Assembly (NCBI RefSeq): GCF_042652185.1
Contig: NZ_JBHSIX010000001.1
Reading direction: 5' to 3' (one strand)
DNA from: Actinacidiphila fildesensis
GTDB taxonomy: Bacteria > Actinomycetota > Actinomycetes > Streptomycetales > Streptomycetaceae
Length of the DNA stretch: 64,000 bases
The notes beneath the pieces were generated by a model, which saw nothing but the letters and a program-made list of their open reading frames with translations, made no database searches and was not told where the DNA came from. Positions 34,621-43,193 of the stretch are shown in pieces; within the stretch, counting starts at the first letter, position 1, and each line of letters starts with the position of its first letter. The position numbers and the translations under genes are program-made.

Positions 34621-35232
34621 GTGCGATTCGAGACAGTGCCGATGCCGTCGACCGTCCGGGCCAGGCCGCGTGACCTCCGCGGCTATCCCGTTCCGGCCAT
34701 CACCCCGTGGGACGGGGACGAGCCGCAGTTCGCGCTGACGGACTACGGCCGCAGCGCCGACTGCGCCCGCATGCGGCGGTGTTCGGTCTGCGACACGCTG
34801 ATGCCACCAGGACCGGTGTGGCGTGTGGTGGGTGCCGCGGAGAGCGCCGCGATCGCCGACGCGCTGGCCGCCGGGCGCCCGTACCGCAATCTCGCCCCCA
34901 CCCTGGAGGGCCCGGGGCACCGCGCCTGCATGCTCTACGCCTCGATGGTCTGCCCCTACCTGGCCCGTCCGAACGCGCGCCGCGGGTTGTCGGCACAGCG
35001 GCCGGACGAGCTGACCGGACATGTCGTCCGGGGCGCGGTACGGGGTGCGACGGGCGCGGTGGTGGGCTTCGGCGACTACGAGTTCGCCGTCACCGGCACC
35101 CAGGTGCTGTTCCGCTTCCTCGACATCGTCGAGTTCCTGCCGCACGACACGTCCGACGCGCACCTCGAAGAGCTGCGCGCCGAACTCGCCGCCCGGGACC
35201 GGCCCGGAGCACCCGGGGATCAGCCGCGGTAG
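34621..35232 (+). CDS. Conserved hypothetical protein with CxxC motif
   Basis: GTG 34621 begins a 203-residue soluble protein. The N-terminal part has CARMRRCSVCDTLMPPGPVW, a possible zinc-binding C-x2-C pair, and the middle an ACMLYASMVCPYLARP cysteine-rich stretch; the C-terminal half (TGAVVGFGDYEFAVTGTQVL) looks beta-rich. I recognise no named family. Its last 13 bases overlap the convergent lipoprotein gene. Confidence 0.6.
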   Translation: MRFETVPMPSTVRARPRDLRGYPVPAITPWDGDEPQFALTDYGRSADCARMRRCSVCDTLMPPGPVWRVVGAAESAAIADALAAGRPYRNLAPTLEGPGHRACMLYASMVCPYLARPNARRGLSAQRPDELTGHVVRGAVRGATGAVVGFGDYEFAVTGTQVLFRFLDIVEFLPHDTSDAHLEELRAELAARDRPGAPGDQPR

Positions 35233-36332
35233 GACGGCAGCCCGGTGTAGGTGGACACCAGCTTCGGCGCGGCGGAGCTCTTCGTGGAGAGCGTGACGAT
35301 GCCGGCCGGCGTCCTGGCGGCGATGGTGCTGCCGTCCGGGGCCCAGGCGGGCTCGGTGTAGTCCGTGGTGGCGTACGGCGTCAGGTCCTTGAAGACCGGG
35401 CCGGCGTCCGTCGGGTTCTCCAGGAACAGGTGGTCGTGACCGCCGACCGAGCGGACGAAGACGACCTCCTCGTGCTCGGAGTGCGACATCGCCGGCTGCG
35501 AGCCGTGCGTGAGCGCGGATCCCTGCTGGCGGACGTAGTCGTCACGGATGAAGACCTCGCCGGTGCCGGAGTTCGCGTACACGGCGCTGCCGTGGGTGCC
35601 GCCCGCGCTCGGCCAGACGTTGCCGGTCTGCGGGACGGGCTTCACCCCGTCGCCGGCCTCCCAGCCCAGACCGAGCTTCTTCGGCGTCCCGTTGACGGCG
35701 CTGGAGGGGACGCTGTCCAGCTCGGAGACGCCGCTCTTCCGGACCGCGAAGAGGATGTTGCTCCGCCCGGACAGCTCCGGAATCGAGTCGTACGCCGTCA
35801 CCTGCCACGTCGGGTGCGACCAGTTCTGCCCGCCCGGGTTCCGGGCGACGGTGACGCGTCCGGTGCCGTTCGGGTTGGCGAGGGCGAGGTTGCCGGCGCC
35901 GTCGATGAACGCGGCCTTGCGGCCGTCCGGCGACCAGGCCAGGTCCCTGACGGCGGTGCCGAAGTCCACCCTGGTGCCGTTCATGACCACGTACCGGGTG
36001 CCGTCGCTGATGGTCAGTTTGCTGTTCGCCGTGCCGTTCAGGACCGGCGCGCGCGTGCTGCCCGCCGTGGTGGGCGTGCCCGTGGGGGTGGAGCCGCCGG
36101 CCGGAGTGGTGGAGGCACTGGCGCTCGGAGCGGTGCCGGCCGACGGGGTCGCACCGCCGGCCGGAGCGGCGGAACTGCCACTGCTCGGGGTGTTGGTGGC
36201 GGCCGGCGGAGTGGTGACCGCCCGCGCGCCCGACGTCGGGCCGCAGCCGGTGAGCAGTGCCGCGGTGGCGGCGGTGAGGGTGGCGGTGAGAGCGACGGCG
36301 ACGGCGGTGCTGCCACGGGTACGAGCGGACAT
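35220..36332 (-). CDS. Lipoprotein with TolB-like beta-propeller repeats
   Basis: ATG 36332 gives 370 residues with a lipobox (AATAALLTGCGP), so the protein is anchored outside the cell. A Thr/Ser/Pro/Ala-rich linker occupies about residues 35-95. The rest contains propeller-type repeats with the WSPDGRKAAFID and WAPDGSTIAART W-S-P-D-G motif. TolB-like repeats usually mediate protein contacts. The gene ends by overlapping the convergent conserved hypothetical gene by 13 bases. Confidence 0.8.
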   Translation of the reverse strand: MSARTRGSTAVAVALTATLTAATAALLTGCGPTSGARAVTTPPAATNTPSSGSSAAPAGGATPSAGTAPSASASTTPAGGSTPTGTPTTAGSTRAPVLNGTANSKLTISDGTRYVVMNGTRVDFGTAVRDLAWSPDGRKAAFIDGAGNLALANPNGTGRVTVARNPGGQNWSHPTWQVTAYDSIPELSGRSNILFAVRKSGVSELDSVPSSAVNGTPKKLGLGWEAGDGVKPVPQTGNVWPSAGGTHGSAVYANSGTGEVFIRDDYVRQQGSALTHGSQPAMSHSEHEEVVFVRSVGGHDHLFLENPTDAGPVFKDLTPYATTDYTEPAWAPDGSTIAARTPAGIVTLSTKSSAAPKLVSTYTGLPSYRG

Positions 36333-36503
36333 GAGCGGTTCCCCCCAGGGACGTTGATAGGAGAAGAGTGGCGATTCAACGTCCGTGACGTGTGTGACCG
36401 GTGTCACGGACGTGCAACAGCGATTCCGGGATTCATGGGTGTGGGACCGATGGACCCGGGTAGGCGGGTGCCATTGCCGGTTGCTCCTGGGAGGATGAGG
36501 AAC

Positions 36504-37388
36504 ATGACAGCGCTAGTGAACTCGGACGACACAGCTGTGGTCGATGTCCAGGCCACGGGCGGCTGTGCCTCGTCGATGACGGAACTGCCGTGGATCGAGG
36601 AGGCGGGCAAGGTCGCGCCGAAGGATGCGCGGGCCCTGTCGAAGCTCTTCTTCGACCGCCTGCAGAGCCTGGAGGAGGGGACGCGCGACCACCAGTACGC
36701 GCGGAACACCCTCATCGAGCTGAACCTGTCCCTGGTCCGGTTCGCCGCCGGCCGGTTCCGCAACCGGTCGGAGGACATGGAGGACATCGTCCAGGTCGGG
36801 ACGATCGGCCTGATCAAGGCGATCGACCGGTTCGACCTGTCGCGCGAGGTCGAGTTCACCACGTTCGCCATTCCGTACATCACCGGCGAGATCAAGCGCT
36901 TCTTCCGGGACACCAGCTGGGCCGTCCATGTACCGCGCAGCCTCCAGGAGCGCCGGATCGCGCTGGCGCAGGCCAAGGACGCGCTCTCCCAGCGGATGGA
37001 CCGCTCCCCGACCACCGCGGAGCTGGCCGAATACCTGGACCTGACCCCGGCCGAGGTGAACGAGGGGCTGGTGGCCAGCAACGGCTACACCGCCGGCTCC
37101 CTGGACCTCCCCGCGGGGGAGAACAACGAGGAGGCCGCGGGCAGTTCGTTCGTCGACCGGCTCGGCGAGGACGACCCGGGCATGGAGGCGGTGGAGAACC
37201 TGCAGGCTCTCAAGCCGCTGATGGCGGAACTCGGCGAGCGGGACCGCGCGATCCTGCGGATGCGCTTCGGCCAGGAGATGACGCAGTCCGAGATCGGCGC
37301 CGAGCTCGGGGTCTCCCAGATGCATGTGTCCCGGCTGCTGACCCGGACGCTCACCCGGCTGCGTACCGGGCTGCTCACCCAGGCGTAA
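36504..37388 (+). CDS. SigB/SigF/SigG-type RNA polymerase sigma factor
   Basis: The sigma-70 family protein contains region 2 (VGTIGLIKAIDRFDLSREVE, FTTFAIPYITGEIKRFFRD), region 3 (LQERRIALAQAKDALSQR) and region 4 (MTQSEIGAELGVSQMHVSRL). The N-terminal 45 residues are not conserved. These group 3 sigma factors of Streptomyces direct stress and sporulation genes and are usually held by RsbW-like anti-sigma kinases. ATG 36504 is preferred over 36495 because GGATGAGG then has proper spacing. No anti-sigma gene adjoins it. Confidence 0.93.
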   Translation: MTALVNSDDTAVVDVQATGGCASSMTELPWIEEAGKVAPKDARALSKLFFDRLQSLEEGTRDHQYARNTLIELNLSLVRFAAGRFRNRSEDMEDIVQVGTIGLIKAIDRFDLSREVEFTTFAIPYITGEIKRFFRDTSWAVHVPRSLQERRIALAQAKDALSQRMDRSPTTAELAEYLDLTPAEVNEGLVASNGYTAGSLDLPAGENNEEAAGSSFVDRLGEDDPGMEAVENLQALKPLMAELGERDRAILRMRFGQEMTQSEIGAELGVSQMHVSRLLTRTLTRLRTGLLTQA

Positions 37389-37406
37389 CACGTCGGAACG
37401 TCAGCA

Positions 37407-37444
37407 CGAAGGTCCCCGCCGGCACTGTCCGGCGGGGACCTTCG
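37407..37444. terminator. Bidirectional terminator between the sigma factor and DUF5949 genes
   Basis: A perfect 16-bp stem (CGAAGGTCCCCGCCGG at 37407-37422, complement at 37429-37444) closes the loop CACTGT. It lies between convergent genes and can serve both. Confidence 0.85.
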
Positions 37445-37464
37445 CGCTGTGACGGCCGGGGCGG

Positions 37465-37968
37465 TCAGCCCTGGAGGGAGCCGATCGGGACGAAGCAGTG
37501 CGCGGACCCGGCCAGCATGGTCTCGTCGCCCACGAAGGACTTGAGCACCTCTTCGCTGACCGGCTTCCCCGGTGCCGCCTCCGGCCACGGCCGGGTGGCG
37601 AACATGAAATACACCATGCCGCGGTCGCGGGCCGCGTCCACCCACTGCTCGGGAACGGGGCAGGCAGCGTGCAGGTACGGCATGGTCAGGACGGCCTGGC
37701 CGCCCTCGACGAGGAGCTTCACGGGGGCCTTGGGCACCTGGGCGATGTCCAGGATGGTCCCGCCGATCGGCAGGCCGACCTCCTCGATCGCCGCGGTGAT
37801 GGCCGCCTCCGCGGCCTCGGGGCCGCCCTCGACATCGCCGAGGGAGTAGGCCAGGAGGAACGCGATGTCCCGTTCGTCCTCGATGTGCTCGCCGGCCCAG
37901 GGGATCACCGCGAGGGTGCCCATCTGGCTCTGCCGGGTGATGTCCGGAGCGGTGCTGGTCTGACTCAT
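37465..37968 (-). CDS. DUF5949 family protein
   Basis: The 167-residue soluble protein matches the streptomycete DUF5949 pattern: GTLAVIPWAGEHIEDERDIA, LLAYSLGDVEGGPEAAEAAI, KLLVEGGQAVLTMPYLHAAC and YFMFATRPWPEAAPGKPVSE. The function is unknown. It converges on the sigma factor gene across the terminator at 37407 and diverges from the first chaplin across about 380 bases. Confidence 0.85.
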   Translation of the reverse strand: MSQTSTAPDITRQSQMGTLAVIPWAGEHIEDERDIAFLLAYSLGDVEGGPEAAEAAITAAIEEVGLPIGGTILDIAQVPKAPVKLLVEGGQAVLTMPYLHAACPVPEQWVDAARDRGMVYFMFATRPWPEAAPGKPVSEEVLKSFVGDETMLAGSAHCFVPIGSLQG

Positions 37969-38175
37969 GGCAACGGACTGTAACGGCGGGCCGCGCCCGA
38001 CCGGGCCCGCATGTCACCTGAGAGAGCGAGTCCTGACCGCTAAACCCACCGAACGAGGTCGTGTCGATCGCACATGCGATACGACGGTATGTCCGTGGAA
38101 GGGGTGCGATGCACCGCCCCCGGCCGTGACCGGTGGGGCCCGTGGTCGTTGGACAGGGCGCATCACCCCCGCGCG

Positions 38176-38207
38176 AAGGCTCCGGAGCGTCCAAGCTTCG
38201 GAGCCTT
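38176..38207. other. Hairpin in the DUF5949-chaplin intergenic region
   Basis: AAGGCTCCG (38176-38184) and CGGAGCCTT (38199-38207) form a perfect 9-bp stem, followed by TTGG. It lies about 140 bp before the chaplin start and upstream of its likely promoter, and no gene precedes it on the plus strand. It could end an unrecognised small transcript. The rest of the region 37969-38347 shows no gene. Confidence 0.4.
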
Positions 38208-38261
38208 TGGTGTCGGGGCCGTCCTCACCGGCGGTGACGTTCACCAGTTCGGCTCAACCTG

Positions 38262-38288
38262 CGTGACTATGCGGCATACATACGCGTT
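38262..38288 (+). promoter_or_regulatory. Possible promoter of the first chaplin gene
   Basis: CGTGAC (38262-38267), a 17-base spacer and CGTT (38285-38288) resemble the GTAAC / CGTT elements reported for sigma BldN, the known regulator of chaplin and rodlin genes. The match is partial, and the position (about 60 bp before the start) is reasonable. Confidence 0.3.
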
Positions 38289-38347
38289 GCGCAGGGCGTC
38301 AATGCCGCAGGTCCTGCGGTTTGGGTTTCACCATCAAGGAGATTTCG

Positions 38348-38599
38348 ATGTCGCGTATTGCCAAGGCAGCCGCCATCACCGCCGCGGCCGGTGCCGTTCT
38401 GGCTGCGGGCGCCGGCATGGCTGCCGCCGACGCCGGTGCCCAGGGTGCTGCGGTCGGTTCCCCCGGCGTTCTGTCCGGCAACCAGGCCCAGATCCCCGTT
38501 CACGTGCCCGTCAACGTCTGCGGTAACTCCGTCAACGTGATCGGTCTCCTGAACCCGGCGTTCGGCAACCACTGCGAGAACGTCTCGGGCGGCTGGTAG
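38348..38599 (+). CDS. Short chaplin
   Basis: The 83-residue preprotein has a signal peptide (AAAITAAAGAVLAAGAGMAA, cleaved after ADA) and one chaplin domain: GSPGVLSGNQAQIPVHVPVN, CGNSVNVIGLLNPAFGN and a C-terminal cysteine. The two cysteines suit the short, disulphide-bearing chaplins (ChpD-H type). Chaplins assemble into amyloid fibres on the hyphal surface and let aerial hyphae escape into air. ATG 38348 follows AAGGAGA. It is the first member of the surface-protein island and is separated from tyrosinase by a terminator. Confidence 0.95.
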   Translation: MSRIAKAAAITAAAGAVLAAGAGMAAADAGAQGAAVGSPGVLSGNQAQIPVHVPVNVCGNSVNVIGLLNPAFGNHCENVSGGW

Positions 38600-38733
38600 T
38601 CCCGGTTCTCAACAGTTGTAGGGCCACTGGACCGGACGACGACCGGCCCGGCACAGCGGGCCGGCGGGACGCAGACCGACCGTCCCGTCACCTGTCCGTC
38701 CGGCGGCCCGGGGCGAACACCCCCATCCCACTG

Positions 38734-38770
38734 GTGCGGCCCCCCGCGATGCCTTCGCGGGGGGCCGCAC
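38734..38770. terminator. Bidirectional terminator between chaplin and tyrosinase genes
   Basis: A perfect 16-bp stem (GTGCGGCCCCCCGCGA at 38734-38749, complement at 38755-38770) closes the loop TGCCT between convergent genes. Confidence 0.88.
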
Positions 38771-38801
38771 TCGTGCGTTCGCCCGCCGGTCCGGGTGCGG
38801 G

Positions 38802-39671
38802 TCAGTTCTCCTCGTACCGGTAGATGTTCTGCAGGTTCATGACCTCGGACGGCTTCGTGTTCCACGGCGGCATGGGCTCGTTCAGACTGACGACGCGGCC
38901 GTGCTGCGGGTCGGAGGCGGCCAGCGGCCGGGCCGGCAGATAGCCCGACTTCGGGTACTTGCGCTGCCAGCGCAGCCAGATGAGGTCGATGAAGGCGTGG
39001 TGCAGCCAGAAGACCGGGTCGTTGGGCGAGGTGGCGCCCGTCATATGGCCGCCGACCCACTGGTGGACCCGGTTGTGGAGGAGTCCGCCCTGCGTCTCGC
39101 TGACCGTCCACCCCTCGATCCTGTTGCGGAAGCCCTTGGTGGTGGCGGTGGAGTTCCACGGGGAGGTGTCGTAGACCGATTCCGCGATCGCCTTGTCGAG
39201 GTCCGCCTTGGTGGGCAGCCCGATCGGACGGTCCGGGCGGCCGAACTGCCGGGTCAGATACTTCTCGTCCGTGACGGCGACGGTGATCGGCCAGTTGCCG
39301 TTGACGTAGGCGAAGGGGCCGGTCATGACCTGGCCGTCGGACCGCCGGCCGTCACCGCCCAGGAAGTCGGACGCCCAGATCGAGGAGGTCTTCGCGTTGT
39401 CCCGCGTCCAGTCCCAGTAGGGCAGGGTGACGCTGGAGTCCACGGACTGCAGCTTGCGCTCGAACTCCAGGATCAGCCGGCGGTGCCACGGGAAGAACGA
39501 GGGCGTCATGTGGCCGACCCGGAGCCCGGTGTCGCCGTCGGAGACGTAGTACTGACCGTGTATGCGGACGAAGTCGTCGTAGATGCCCTTGCTCTTGAGT
39601 TTCAGGACCGCGCGGACGAACTTCGCCCGCTGGGCGCTGGTCATGTTCTTCTGGTTCTGGCGGGTGTACAC
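38802..39671 (-). CDS. melC2: Tyrosinase
   Basis: The 289-residue type 3 copper oxidase hydroxylates tyrosine and oxidises DOPA for melanin. The CuA ligands appear as RIHGQY, VGHMTPSFFPWHRR and the CuB ligands as LLHNRVHQWVGGH and NDPVFWLHHAFID. Length and the closing NLQNIYRYEEN fit Streptomyces MelC2. GTG 39671 lies 19 bases after the cofactor gene. MelC2 has no signal peptide and is carried out with MelC1. Confidence 0.95.
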   Translation of the reverse strand: MYTRQNQKNMTSAQRAKFVRAVLKLKSKGIYDDFVRIHGQYYVSDGDTGLRVGHMTPSFFPWHRRLILEFERKLQSVDSSVTLPYWDWTRDNAKTSSIWASDFLGGDGRRSDGQVMTGPFAYVNGNWPITVAVTDEKYLTRQFGRPDRPIGLPTKADLDKAIAESVYDTSPWNSTATTKGFRNRIEGWTVSETQGGLLHNRVHQWVGGHMTGATSPNDPVFWLHHAFIDLIWLRWQRKYPKSGYLPARPLAASDPQHGRVVSLNEPMPPWNTKPSEVMNLQNIYRYEEN

Positions 39672-39690
39672 CGTGTCGGCCCTTCTGCGG

Positions 39691-40176
39691 TCAGTGGTGG
39701 TAGGCGCCGCCGGCGAGCGACAGCTTGGCTCCGCCGATCACGTCGACCGCGCCGCGGGCCGTGTCGAGCGGGGTGGCGTACGGCTGGTAGTGGTTGGCCA
39801 CACTCAGGTAGGTGCCGTCCGCGCGCCGCATGACATGGAGCTGCCGGCCGTCGATGAGGATGACGACAGGGGACCCCTCGGTCGTGGCGGCGTCGGCCGT
39901 GCCGGTGGGCACACCCTGGATGCGGCGGCCCCGGTAGACCTCGTCGAAGGCTCCGGCGGCCGCAGCCGGGGCGGACCCCGCCCGGTCGCTGCCGGCGTCG
40001 GACCGGCCGGACCCGGTCTTCCCCGCGTCGGACTCCCCGGCCGTGATGATCGGGTGCAGTACCGCCGTCGTGCCGGTGACGGCGACGGCTGCGGTGAACG
40101 CCGCCCGGAGCACCCGGCGGCGCGTGTGGGCGGACGGTGACGCTTTCCCGCCGCCGTTTTCCTTGGCTTCGCTCAT
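39691..40176 (-). CDS. melC1: Tyrosinase cofactor and export chaperone MelC1
   Basis: ATG 40176 follows GAGGAGAGCTGAGC and gives 161 residues. The twin-arginine signal (TRRRVLRAAFTAAVAVTG) takes the MelC1-MelC2 pair out through the Tat route. The mature domain has the MelC1 core: FDEVYRGRRIQG, VVILIDGRQLHVMRRADGTY, NHYQPYATPLDTARGAVD; it delivers copper to MelC2. Upstream in-frame codons to 40242 have no ribosome site. It is followed by tyrosinase as one operon. Confidence 0.93.
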   Translation of the reverse strand: MSEAKENGGGKASPSAHTRRRVLRAAFTAAVAVTGTTAVLHPIITAGESDAGKTGSGRSDAGSDRAGSAPAAAAGAFDEVYRGRRIQGVPTGTADAATTEGSPVVILIDGRQLHVMRRADGTYLSVANHYQPYATPLDTARGAVDVIGGAKLSLAGGAYHH

Positions 40177-40587
40177 GCTCAGCTCTCCTCGATATCGGCC
40201 GACAGGGCCGGACCTGTGAGGAGCGGCGGTATCGCGCCGCATTCGCCCGGACGGGCGGCGCCGACTGTCCGTCAGCTATGCACCATCATCCTGCTCCCGG
40301 CGTGAGGCGCTCGCTCATCCCGGCAGCCGGAGTACAGAACTCCATTCGTGCGGGTGGCGTTTGCCTCCGACCCGTGACGAACGTAAATCCGATATACGGC
40401 GGCGGAAGTCAACCAGGGACCCGGTATTCACCCGATCTGACGATCCGACGGATTCACCGGCGGTTCTGACCGGCGCACGTTTCCTAATGGACTATCAGAA
40501 GAGGCCCGCTCGCCCGGCTGCTCATACTTTCTGAATTACCGTCCGGAGAAAGTGCTCCGTGTCGGTAACGTCGCAGGAGGAGCAAAC
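40177..40587. other. Divergent intergenic region between melC1 and the GH26-like gene
   Basis: This 411-base region holds the melC1 promoter and the promoter of the secreted hydrolase. It is relatively AT-rich around 40370-40450. A weak inverted repeat ACTTTCT (40526-40532) / AGAAAGT (40547-40553) lies close to the hydrolase gene. I see no convincing gene in it. Confidence 0.4.
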
Positions 40588-42579
40588 ATGGCCCACCGAC
40601 GCCAGAGGCTGACTGGTGCATGTGTCGGAGCGGCCACCGCCGGCCTGCTCATGCTCGGGATGACCCACACCGCCGTCGACGACATGCGCGTCGCGGCGGA
40701 CGCCACGGATCCGGCACCGCCGTCACCGGCCGCCGGACCGCCGGGTCCCGGGCCGGCCGGGGCCCTGCGCCCCGCGTCGACCGCCGGATACACGCCGATG
40801 GGGGCGTTCACGTCCTCCGGTGCCGACGGTGTGCAGCGGATCGCCGATCTGCAGCAGTGGCTGGGCGGTACCCATCTCACGGTGGGTCACACCTATCTCC
40901 CCGGCGAGAGCTGGGACAACATCGAGGGCGAGCCCGAGCTGCTGCAGCCGTGGGCGCAGTGGAGGAAGGCGGAGCCGGACCGGCTCTTCGTCCTCAACGT
41001 GCCGATGCAGGAGCGCAACGAGCAGCACATCTCCGACAGCCAGGTGCGGTCGCTGCTGCGCTCCGGCGCGGCGGGCCGGTTCGACAGCCACTTCACGGAG
41101 CTGGCGCGGCGACTGGTCGCGCTGGGTGTGCCCGACACGGTCGTCGTGCTGGGCTGGGAGATGAACGGCACCACGTACACCCACCGCTGCGGTCCGGATC
41201 CGGAGTCCTGGAAGACGTACTGGAACCGCATCGTGACGGCGATGCGCGCCGTTCCCGGCCAGCGGTTCCGGTTCGACTTCACGCCGAACCGCGGCCAGGA
41301 CGCCATCGGCTGGACGTCGTGCTACCCGGGTGACTCCACCGTGGACATCATCGGCATGGACTCCTACGACCAGCCGCCGGGCGACTCCTTCTACGACCAG
41401 GTCGAGGAGCCGTTCGGTCTCCAGGCGCAGGTGGACTTCGCGGCCGCGCACAACAAGGCGATCTCCTATCCGGAGTGGGGACTCTTCCGCAACGGCGACA
41501 ACGCGGACTACATGCGGATGATGCTGCAGTGGATCAACGATCACCGGCCGGTCTACCAGACGCTCACCGACTACTGTCCGCACGGCGTGTGGCAGTGCAC
41601 GGACAACCCCAAGTCGTCGAAGGTCTTCCGGTCGACGAACTTCGCCCGCGTCGAGCCGACGCCGACGCCGGTACCGACCCCTGTTCCGACGCCGACGACA
41701 ACGCCTGCACCCACGCCGTCGACCACGCCGTCGACCACGCCTACGCCGAGCGGGACGCCGACGCCGGGCGGGACAACGACGCCGGGCGGGACAACGAGTG
41801 TGCCGCTGACGTCCACGCCCGCGGACGTGCCGTCGCCGTCGCCGACGGACGGCGCGACCCCGGCGGAGTCCCCGACCGTTCCGGTGAGCCCCGCGCCGGG
41901 TGACGCCACGACGCCACCCGCGACGGTGACGCCGCCCGCGACCGTGACCCCGACCGTCACCCCGGCCGCGACTCCGGATCCGGCCGTGGCGGAGACCCCG
42001 TCCGCCGCACCGGTTCCGGCCGACGCGACGGCGCCGGTGGTCGCTCCGGCGGCCCCGCCGACCGCCGATCCGGTGGTGGCGCCGGAGCCCGCGCCCGGGC
42101 TGAGCCCGGCGCCCGCGCCGAGTCCCGCCGCGACGCTCACCCCCCTGCCGGCTCCGGGTCCCGATCCGGCCGCCACCGGCGCCACGGCACCCGCGCCTGC
42201 TCCGACCGTCATGGTTCCGGTGCCGGTGACCCTCCCGACGATCGGTGCGCCCTGCACACCGACGCCGGATCCCGGCTTCAGCCCCGCCCCCAGCCTGTCG
42301 CCCGCACCGGTTCCGACGTCTCCTGTTCCGACGTCTCCCGCTCCTGCGCCGACTGCGTCGCCGACGTCGCCCGCGACGCCGGGGCCGGTCGTCCAGGTGG
42401 CCGGACCCGTGTGCACGGCGGTTCCGGTGGGGCCCTTCAAGCCCGCTCCGACGCTCAGTTCACCCCCGGCGCCCGCCGAGGTGTGCCTGCCACTCGACAT
42501 GGGAGACGAATTCAAGCGCCAGTTCGGCACCGGAAAGCTGTGCTTCCGCGTCGAATGGCAGACCCCCAAGAAGAGCTGA
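40588..42579 (+). CDS. Secreted GH26-like glycoside hydrolase with very long Pro/Thr-rich tail
   Basis: ATG 40588 after AGGAGG gives 663 residues. A signal peptide (GACVGAATAGLLMLGMTHTA) precedes a TIM-barrel-like domain at about 65-350. VLGWEMNGTTY resembles the acid/base segment of family 26 mannanases/glucanases and SYPEWGLFRNG the nucleophile segment; the FDFTPNRGQ strand lies between them. From about residue 355 to 627 the protein is a long Pro/Thr/Ala/Val linker, and it ends in a cysteine-containing tail (EVCLPLDMGDEFKRQFG) unlike the rest. The tail probably spans or binds the cell wall. Family assignment is by motif only. Confidence 0.75.
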   Translation: MAHRRQRLTGACVGAATAGLLMLGMTHTAVDDMRVAADATDPAPPSPAAGPPGPGPAGALRPASTAGYTPMGAFTSSGADGVQRIADLQQWLGGTHLTVGHTYLPGESWDNIEGEPELLQPWAQWRKAEPDRLFVLNVPMQERNEQHISDSQVRSLLRSGAAGRFDSHFTELARRLVALGVPDTVVVLGWEMNGTTYTHRCGPDPESWKTYWNRIVTAMRAVPGQRFRFDFTPNRGQDAIGWTSCYPGDSTVDIIGMDSYDQPPGDSFYDQVEEPFGLQAQVDFAAAHNKAISYPEWGLFRNGDNADYMRMMLQWINDHRPVYQTLTDYCPHGVWQCTDNPKSSKVFRSTNFARVEPTPTPVPTPVPTPTTTPAPTPSTTPSTTPTPSGTPTPGGTTTPGGTTSVPLTSTPADVPSPSPTDGATPAESPTVPVSPAPGDATTPPATVTPPATVTPTVTPAATPDPAVAETPSAAPVPADATAPVVAPAAPPTADPVVAPEPAPGLSPAPAPSPAATLTPLPAPGPDPAATGATAPAPAPTVMVPVPVTLPTIGAPCTPTPDPGFSPAPSLSPAPVPTSPVPTSPAPAPTASPTSPATPGPVVQVAGPVCTAVPVGPFKPAPTLSSPPAPAEVCLPLDMGDEFKRQFGTGKLCFRVEWQTPKKS

Positions 42580-42656
42580 CCGTAACGCGACGCGCCCGGC
42601 GGCCTGCCGCCGGGCGCACGCATGGAAAATCGGTTGGGCTGGTGGAGTGAAATCGC

Positions 42657-42683
42657 GGAACCAAACCGGAGATGGGCAGTTGA
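42657..42683 (+). promoter_or_regulatory. Conserved rodlin promoter element, copy 1
   Basis: GGAACC (42657-42662), 15 bases, AGTTGA (42678-42683). The same arrangement precedes all three rodlin genes here (see 54831 and 57598); the shared core is AACYAAACC...GTTGATC. It resembles sigma BldN promoters, which are known to drive rodlins; that assignment is inference. Confidence 0.6.
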
Positions 42684-42729
42684 TCAGTTCGCTTCAATGA
42701 CAGGAACATAGTTTCAAGAAGGGCGAACC

Positions 42730-43140
42730 GTGCTGAAGAAGTTCATGGCCAGTGCAGCAGTTGCCGTTTCCATCGTCGGTCTCTCCGCCATGGCTGCCCC
42801 GCAGGCGCTGGCCATCGGTAACGACGAGGGAGCCTCCACCACGAACGGTAACGGGGCGGAGCAGAGCTACGGCAACACCCACACCGACGGTGTGATGAGC
42901 CCCCAGGTCGGCCTCGTCCAGGGCACGCTCAACAAGCCGTGTGTCGGCCTGCCGCTCAAGGCGAACATCGGCTCGCTCGTCGGCCTCGTGCCGATCACGG
43001 CCCAGGACATCAACGTTCTGTCGTCGCCGCAGAACCAGCAGTGCACGGAGAACTCCTCGCAGATCAAGGGCGACGAGCCGCTGTCGCACATCCTGAGCCA
43101 GATCCCGGTGCTCTCGGGCAACGGCGTCGGCAACGGCTGA
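42730..43140 (+). CDS. Rodlin, first copy
   Basis: GTG 42730 follows AAGAAGGG and gives 136 residues: signal peptide (ASAAVAVSIVGLSAMAAPQA, cut after LAIG or ALA), then a mature domain rich in Asn, Gln, Gly and Ser with SPQVGLVQGTLNKPCVGLPL and INVLSSPQNQQCTENSSQIK. Rodlins organise chaplin fibres into the paired-rod layer of spores. Two cysteines are shared by all three copies. It resembles the second copy most closely in the C-terminal half (the segment DINVLSSPQNQQCTENSSQI is identical). Confidence 0.95.
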   Translation: MLKKFMASAAVAVSIVGLSAMAAPQALAIGNDEGASTTNGNGAEQSYGNTHTDGVMSPQVGLVQGTLNKPCVGLPLKANIGSLVGLVPITAQDINVLSSPQNQQCTENSSQIKGDEPLSHILSQIPVLSGNGVGNG

Positions 43141-43162
43141 CAGCTGACACCTCATCGCATGG

Positions 43163-43193
43163 CGGTGGCCGCGTACTCCGTACGCGGCCACCG
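43163..43193 (+). terminator. Terminator after rodlin 1
   Basis: A perfect 14-bp stem (CGGTGGCCGCGTAC at 43163-43176, complement at 43180-43193) closes a 3-base loop. Confidence 0.8.

Noticed and set aside
34707..36503. Long N-terminal extension in frame with the sigma factor
   Set aside because: The frame before 36504 is low-complexity and lies opposite the lipoprotein gene; the real start has a ribosome site at 36493-36500.
37967..38266. 99-codon frame between the DUF5949 gene and chaplin 1
   Set aside because: Composition is random-like and no start is well supported; the hairpin within it is the only structured item.
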